Below, one piece after another: positions 58,100 through 64,000 of a stretch of DNA of 64,000 nucleotides. Below the pieces are notes generated by a model. That model ran no database searches. It was not told the origin of the DNA and saw nothing but the letters and a program-made list of their open reading frames with translations. The position numbers and the translations under genes are program-made. Each line of letters begins with the position of its first letter. Position 1 is the stretch's first letter. The DNA comes from Candidula unifasciata (lineage: Eukaryota > Mollusca > Gastropoda > Stylommatophora > Geomitridae), in assembly GCA_905116865.2 (NCBI GenBank), contig CAJHNH020003187.1, forward strand, positions 1 to 64,000, written 5' to 3'.

Positions 58100-58970
58100 T
58101 CACTTCTACTAGACACACCAGCTTTCTTTATCCTGTCCTAAACTGCAATGCTTGTATATTGTCGTATACCATCTTACCTTTGATGCCGTAGAACAGTCAT
58201 ATAAATTGTGGCAGATATCACGTGTGCCAAATTATACCCGTGTCAGTCAAAACATGTTCTGACACAGACTGTAGGTTCAATAAAGTAAGTGTTTAATTCT
58301 TTGAAATGGCAGCTCAATGCCTTCACACACAAGAATAACAAATAAATAAGTAACACAATTGTATGATAAAAAGGAAAATCAAGGGATACAAACACAACAC
58401 ATAGATAGAAGACAATCGCCAACCAGGGAAACAACATAACATACGTCTTGATATTGATTAAATGTGAAGGCAAGGCAAGAGGGGAAATCAAACGAGCATT
58501 CGGCATGCATGGATTACCTGACGTCACACAGTCTATAGTAATCTGTAAATCTGCATTCGATGCCTGCAACTGTTTTTGTATAGCCCGTGCATATTGCCAC
58601 GTGATATATTACACCTCATAACAAATCTATTGCGACTTTCGAGTACACCTGGCAGACTGTTACATTTCACTTGGAATATATAATATAGTCTATGCGTATT
58701 GAAATTATTTGACCGGTACACACAGATGTACCTCTTGAAAGGTATATTTAAAACAGACATAATTCCAAAAGAATTTGTCTTCCAAACAATATGGTGTCGG
58801 TCTACACTAACCTCTACATAATTTGTTATCAAAGCAAAAACGTATCGGAAATACATCTCTAGTCATATCATTTGCGTACTGTAAAAAAAAGCAATAAGAA
58901 CAATCTATTTAATAGGACTAGATGACTTAATGCACATATTAACATGAATGTACATTAAGACTGCATACTA
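58100..58970 (+). repeat. Dispersed repeat, direct partner of 40330-41260
   Basis: It aligns in order with 40330-41260 and carries the near-palindrome cggtacacacagatgtacct at 58714-58733. Non-coding. Confidence 0.75.
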
Positions 58971-59099
58971 AAATTAAAGAAGGCAGAAAGTCATAATTAC
59001 ACCATCCAATAAAAGTTAATAACGTAGGAAAAGCAGATAATGAAAGAATCGACATTGGAAGAAAACTGATTACCTCACAGACAAAGCGGTTACCACAAA

Positions 59100-59400
59100 G
59101 TGTCCGGCACTGACACGAATGGTGTCATGGATGCCAGGTGAGCTACATATCGCAGAAAAGATCACTACAACAAGCAGGACTCAGTATCCTTGTCAAGACT
59201 GGCGGACATAGAAGTGCAATCTGGAGAAGCCAGACATGAACATTTCATCAAGGACACCAGATGTCTGGGTAATCAACACACTAGGGGGATGATCGGACGT
59301 TTTACTCTTGTGGAGCTGTTGAAGAGGAGATTGGAGCACTTATGGATCTGTCCGGTATGCTGTGATAATAGCCCTCCCTTGAAGCAGGCAGCTTACTATG
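59100..59400 (+). pseudogene. C-terminal fragment of an I-type LINE
   Basis: The plus-strand frame from 59190 reads LADIEVQSGEARHEHFIKDT, then VELLKRRLEHLWICPVCCDN. These align in order with the C-terminal end of the RNase H ORF at 2639-1695 (LRDMGVKHGDAR..., LEWLLLRRTEHAWVCPMCSD). Upstream, VSWMPGE near 59125 may be the last RNase H block. It is the only copy of this family on the plus strand here. Confidence 0.7.
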
Positions 59401-59559
59401 AGGTATTTAATAATTCAATATATATGGAAAGTCTTTGCTTCACACCGGGTGTTCTTTGCCGTTTTTTAATAAACTTACTTTTTTCCCATTTGTTTTTTCA
59501 GGCCATTTATTAGTTGCATTTTTTTGGACGCAGCATTGATTAACTGATTGTTTTAGGAC

Positions 59560-59725
59560 ACAACAATGGTTAATTGAACTTTAATAGACATATCGATAAT
59601 TAGTTTCAAGTCACTGCTTCCAATGGAAGGCGCAAAGTCGTTTATTTTCTGCTACTGAAAGAGTTAACTATGCCAGTAAATAGCAAAGTCCTTTTTGACG
59701 GAAGTCGTTCGTTCTTCTTGCTAAT
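59560..59725 (+). repeat. Dispersed repeat pair with 44755-44935
   Basis: Same-order alignment described at 44755-44935. Non-coding. Confidence 0.6.
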
Positions 59726-60740
59726 GGTTTTTCTGGCCAGACGGCCACCGGTCTCTATAAAGTATTTGGATCCAGGTTTACACGCACATGGCAGGCAGGG
59801 GTCATAAGGCTATAGACCAAAAAAATAAATTTAATCACTGATATGTTCGACTTTATAATGACATTGCTAGCTGGAACAACTGTGTTCTCTATGTCAATGA
59901 CATGCACGACGGCTCCTATCATGTGGACTCTTCATATCCGAGAGGAAAACGTTTGAGATTCAGTATCTCCAAAAGGGTAATATTTTTCATGCGGGATGAG
60001 TTTGAGAGGGTTATAGTCATATTTAGAGCGCGTATTGTGGTATGCAGTTAAACATAGTCAAGCTGAAGACAATGAATCATCCCAAAAATGTCTATCAAAA
60101 AGTTTGAATTAATGGTTATTTCGTACAAATATTGTACAAGTGTATATCTTTCTTCTACACACAACAGTGTAATGATGACTACGTGTATGGAACGTATCTA
60201 GTCAATGCAGGGACCTGAACACATAGAGAAGGTTGGGGAATGAGAGTCTTTTGTTGTCTGTAAGGAGGGTTCAGATCCTTCAGTAATCTCTGGAAGGGGT
60301 GCTCAAGGCGCCTACGCTTTTTTTTTTAAGAATATAATAATTAAAAACAATAGTAATGACAACCTTTTCCTTATATGCAAATACATATAATTATGCATTT
60401 TAACTAATATGAAGATGATTAAACTACGTTTAAAAAAAAAAAAGAACCATGTATGGTAAGGGATCCTCCTGTCTCCTTACTTATGTTCTATCATTAGCGG
60501 GATGGGATTTGGGGAGCGGGGGGGTTCAACCCCCTCCATGTTAAATTGTTCTCAATTCTCACAAGAGTTAACCCCCTTGGTTCTAATGGTCCTGAGTCAA
60601 GGATGCCGAGGAAAACATGGGAACTTTTCATAGAAACAATTCAATACTCCAGGAATCGTACACTGTGTTAACGAGGTCTTGAATAAACACAGTAACATGT
60701 TTATACAGGAACAACTGTTTACCTTTACACATTAAACATA

Positions 60741-60741
<1 letters not shown>
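59726..60741. other. Spacer with low-copy repeat piece
   Basis: Bases 60130-60310 resemble 24490-24620. A short G-rich tract lies at 60498-60526. No gene recognised. Confidence 0.4.
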
Positions 60742-60821
<80 letters not shown>

Positions 60822-60832
60822 TTACATGTTTC
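60742..60832. repeat. (TC)n microsatellite
   Basis: About 45 TC units with one G interruption near 60803. Confidence 0.95.
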
Positions 60833-61818
60833 CCTCTTTATCTACTCCCACCCTCCCCCTCCATCCCTCCGCCCCACACACACCCACACATCCCTTTATA
60901 AGAGAACACATATTCACTAGCACATAGTATTGTGTAGATGAAAGATATACAATGACGTAATACTTGTACAAGATGACCAGTAATTCCAACACGTCACTGA
61001 ACATTTTTGTGAAGATGACAGGCCATATCCATTTCACTTGGGAATAAAGGAGTGGCTAGCCATTAACATTGTCCTGGACAAGGATGAATCAATCGTTAAA
61101 TAAGTGGGATACTTTCTGCGTTATCAATTACAAATATCAGGCACATATGCATGTACCTGACACAAATTCTTTTAGGCTAGCTCTCAGTGGGTACATCAAT
61201 TGAATGTTTTATTATCAGACAGGTTGACACGACTGTTGCATTTGAAATGTTTGGCTACGATGTCTATGCAACTACAGTATGCATAGCTCAAACAACGCAT
61301 TTTACCTAAATTCCAAGTAGATGGCACTAGCTAAAACTGTCGGTTGCCTTCAATGAATATATGCGGTTAGAACGGGTATTTTCCCGTGCAATTTAACGAA
61401 TGGACCAGTATTCAACAGCAGCTCATAATCGGTAGCATCTTTATGTAGGTACAGTCATATGTGCGTTTAGATTTACATTTTTTTAAAGCATTCATTGAAC
61501 AAAATAAAATAGTCCGACTGAGTGATAATTGCGGCAGCGTCTGGTTCTTAATGTCTTATTTAGGCGGTGTCTGGCAGAAACACAGTCATGTCCAGTTCAA
61601 AACATAGCAGTTTTCTCCAAGCATTTTTACAATCTTCGGTCACAAACTGGAAGACAATATGCCAGTAGAAAAAGTTAATATTGACGGAAATATCTGCAGA
61701 AGTCATAAGAATAGCGGTCATTAGGGTGTGTCGTGGGGCTGAGCAAATAATTGAAAGGGTAAAGTTCAAGTCAGGAGCATCATCTTAAGTGCACCAAGCT
61801 TTTTACCATATAGATCCC

Positions 61819-61819
<1 letters not shown>

Positions 61820-61910
<91 letters not shown>

Positions 61911-61935
61911 CTATATATATATATATATATATATC
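61820..61935. repeat. (TC)n(TA)n microsatellite at the SINE tail position
   Basis: About 27 TC units then TA units with one interruption. It occupies the same place in this repeat copy as the GATA array does in the copy at 19530-21650. Confidence 0.95.
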
Positions 61936-61939
61936 TCCT

Positions 61940-62155
61940 GTTCTCTCTCTATCTCTCTCTATTTCTCCCTCCCTCCACAGAACTGCTAGCCACCTGCCAG
62001 ATGTGTCACACAAAGCTCCGTATCCATGACTCCAGGGACCTTCTCCAGTCCACAGCTATAACGAAACTAGTAAACTGAATGTCGTAGTCCCTTAAATACA
62101 TCCACGACTTTCAGTACCCAGGCAACCGGTTTGACCACTTTGCCACGGAGACACC
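61940..62155 (-). mobile_element. tRNA-headed SINE-like element, partner of 20043-20227
   Basis: On the minus strand the head gtctccgtggcaaagtggtc keeps the A box, and the body matches 20043-20227. Its tail runs into the TC/TA array. The C run at 62158-62171 lies just upstream of the head. Confidence 0.55.
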
Positions 62156-62650
62156 CCTCCCCCCCCCCCCCACCACTCACTCACCCACCACTCACCCACC
62201 CCTGCTTAATTAAAGTCGGGAAAATCACTAGGACGGGTGGGTGATATAAGCATGGGACGTCACTAGAAATCACGAGATATCAATGGGACATTAGAACACG
62301 GTGCTGTTGTTGACTGATATGTGTGCGGTTTAGGAAAACTATCTTTACAATCATCAGTAGGCATACATAGTCACCTCTGATTAATTAAAACGGGGACATA
62401 AGAGCAGGTTCGGCAATGTGTAATAATGGTGTTGAGTGGGATATTGTTATACCAGACAGAAGGTAAACAATTTAAAAAAATGAATGTAGTCACTCGTCGT
62501 TTAGTTTACATTTATAGGACACATCTGTGTGTGTACTTACCAAAACATTTGAACGACAAATCTAGGTACAATTGGGATATGCTTTGATTTCTATTTTAAA
62601 AAAAATGTCCCTCATATATTATCCACATACTGATAAAAAATTGTAATTAA

Positions 62651-62934
62651 TGTCACACAATACCGTTTATTTTATATAATCCCGACAGCTTGATATAACT
62701 TGAGGAAACTCTCACATCTGAGCCTCAATGCAATTTTAATTTTAATAATTTCGTTTTCTGACTGGTAAGTTTATAATCCAGATAAACCTATCTTGTTATT
62801 GTACATTGTTACGGAGTAGCTACATTCGGTGGTTTCCCGTGACCATCTATTTCTGTTCCACGTTAATCTTTCAGTCATCGGAGTGTTGCAGGTGGACATT
62901 AGCTAGCCAGCCTACCTACCATCCTTACAGTAAT
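62651..62934. other. AT-rich spacer
   Basis: Nothing recognised. Confidence 0.4.
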
Positions 62935-63120
62935 AACTAGCTGGGTAGTGTGGTCGGCATTACGCCGGCCTTCTTTACTTCCCCAGGACATCCATCCTGG
63001 TACCCATGTCAGGCTGGGTTGACTTGTGAAGCCCCATACTATGTTAACAATCCATGCAGCCAGGAGTGGGTTTCTATCGGGGTAAGTTGGAATTACGAGT
63101 CTGACTCGCAACGCCTATGT
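62935..63120 (-). mobile_element. SINE-like element sharing a core with 43590-43735
   Basis: The plus strand shows atcctggtacccatgtcagg followed by ctgggttgac at 62994-63023, matching the core at 43615-43644. On the minus strand a degenerate head (ataggcgttgcgagtc) starts near 63120. Confidence 0.5.
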
Positions 63121-63234
63121 CAATAATAAAGTTAAGTTCACGCAGAATTTGCAATCGTGAACTGGATAAAAATGTATTATCAGGAACTAACGTCTCTCCT
63201 AGCAGACGACAGATAGCTTGACGACTTTACCACA

Positions 63235-63235
<1 letters not shown>

Positions 63236-63278
<43 letters not shown>
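63236..63278. repeat. (CA)n microsatellite
   Basis: About 21 CA units, bounded by tttacca and tggtaaa, which are inverse complements and could pair. Confidence 0.93.
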
Positions 63279-63279
<1 letters not shown>

Positions 63280-63304
63280 GTAAAGTCATACAGAAACTAA
63301 TGCA

Positions 63305-63329
63305 TTTTTTTTTGGGGGGGGGGGGGGGG
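63305..63329 (+). repeat. T9-G16 homopolymer junction
   Basis: Nine T then 16 G, like the junction at 46476-46510. Confidence 0.9.
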
Positions 63330-64000
63330 CAGGAATTCTTTTATGTGTCAGTTGTGGAACAGTGTCAGCGGGAAATATTATAATCTATCAACTTAACCTC
63401 TTTTGACATGCTTACTAGAAAGTAGTATTACTTCTTGCTTCTTGCAATGGATTTTTTTTAAATAATGGGTACTAAATGCATAGTATACACACATGAGTTT
63501 TCAAATTAGCGAATATTGAAATATAATGGGACACAATAACATAGACGTTAGTTCCATATCATGTACATGACGTAGCGGATTGACGGATCCCAACATTTGT
63601 TCGCTATTAGATGGGGATTACCTGACACGTTTACGTTTAGCAGTTTGCTATTGCTTTCTTAATGGTCGACGCTCATACCATTATCATAATCGAGGCAAAT
63701 CGGTTTGCTACTAAAAGGTCGTTAATTAAATAAAGCCCTAGTATGTTGGAACTATACAACTGTTTTCACAACCACTAAGCAGCAACCGTCAACCACATTG
63801 ATCATAGAATCCAAGGGAAATAATTACAAATTTAAACAGTCTAATGCTATAGATATACCTTACAGTGTAATTATAAAAGAACACATACGTATATTTGTGA
63901 GCCAGTTTTCGTAAACTAAGCATTTCTCATATGTGACATTGGGATTTCGTTAAATAATGTTGTGTGCTAGAACTTCTCTACAAGCTATTTCATTAAATTG
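63330..64000. other. AT-rich spacer to the right edge
   Basis: No gene, RNA gene or repeat recognised. Confidence 0.4.

Larger units (their letters stand above)
60870..62650 (+). repeat. Long dispersed repeat; inverted partner of 19530-21650
   Basis: The left part (60870-61340) belongs to the near-palindrome family and matches 33990-34400. From about 61210 to 62650 it matches 19530-21650 in inverse orientation. Near-palindromes lie at 61139-61158 and 62516-62538. No protein frame is supported. Confidence 0.75.

Overview
This 64 kb window is animal nuclear DNA and has no bacterial gene organisation. It is AT-rich, has no run of intact adjacent genes, and is filled with non-LTR retrotransposons (LINEs), tRNA-headed SINEs, a decayed Tc1-like DNA transposon, long microsatellites, three minisatellites and several families of diverged dispersed repeats. 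The mix of I-type, Tx1/L1-type and RTE-type LINEs with tRNA-headed SINEs and long GATA/TA/CA arrays fits a lophotrochozoan, most likely a mollusc. That placement is inference and I put it at moderate to low confidence.

Layout. 1-438: end of an unrecognised reading frame entering from the left. 1.4-4.5 kb (-): I-type LINE with reverse transcriptase (RT) and RNase H. 4.6-5.5 kb: dispersed repeat split by a SINE. 10.2-11.8 kb (+): decayed RT with a C-terminal zinc finger. 12.6-13.4 kb: dispersed repeat split by a second SINE. 14.45-19.3 kb (-): nearly complete Tx1/L1-like LINE with both ORFs. 19.5-21.65 kb: long dispersed repeat holding a tRNA-headed SINE and a perfect 161-unit GATA array; its inverted partner is at 61.2-62.65 kb. 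22.0-22.6 kb (+): RNase H/zinc-finger tail of another LINE. 28.2-29.7 kb (-): decayed LINE with microsatellites inside it. 33-41 kb: dispersed repeats, a second I-type LINE (35.3-36.96 kb, -) and two SINEs side by side. 37.1, 41.4 and 44.4 kb: minisatellites. 48.9-49.9 kb (-): 5' end of a LINE. 50.13-50.26 kb (+): the best candidate for a host-gene exon, a signal-peptide-like start followed by a consensus splice donor. 50.9-52.1 kb (-): RTE-like LINE with a visible 12-bp target-site duplication. 52.6-53.1 kb (-): Tc1-like transposase remnant. 55.7-56.3 and 59.1-59.4 kb: further I-type LINE fragments. The rest is AT-rich DNA and simple repeats.

How the parts relate. Most of the sequence is explained by retroposition. 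Endonuclease/RT proteins of the LINE types seen here would move themselves and the SINEs, and several insertions still carry target-site duplications. Almost every element is dead: 5' truncated, frameshifted or stopped. The Tx1-like LINE (three in-frame stop codons in two ORFs) and the RTE-like insertion (one stop) are the youngest looking. No tRNA, rRNA, CRISPR, operon or complete host gene was identified.
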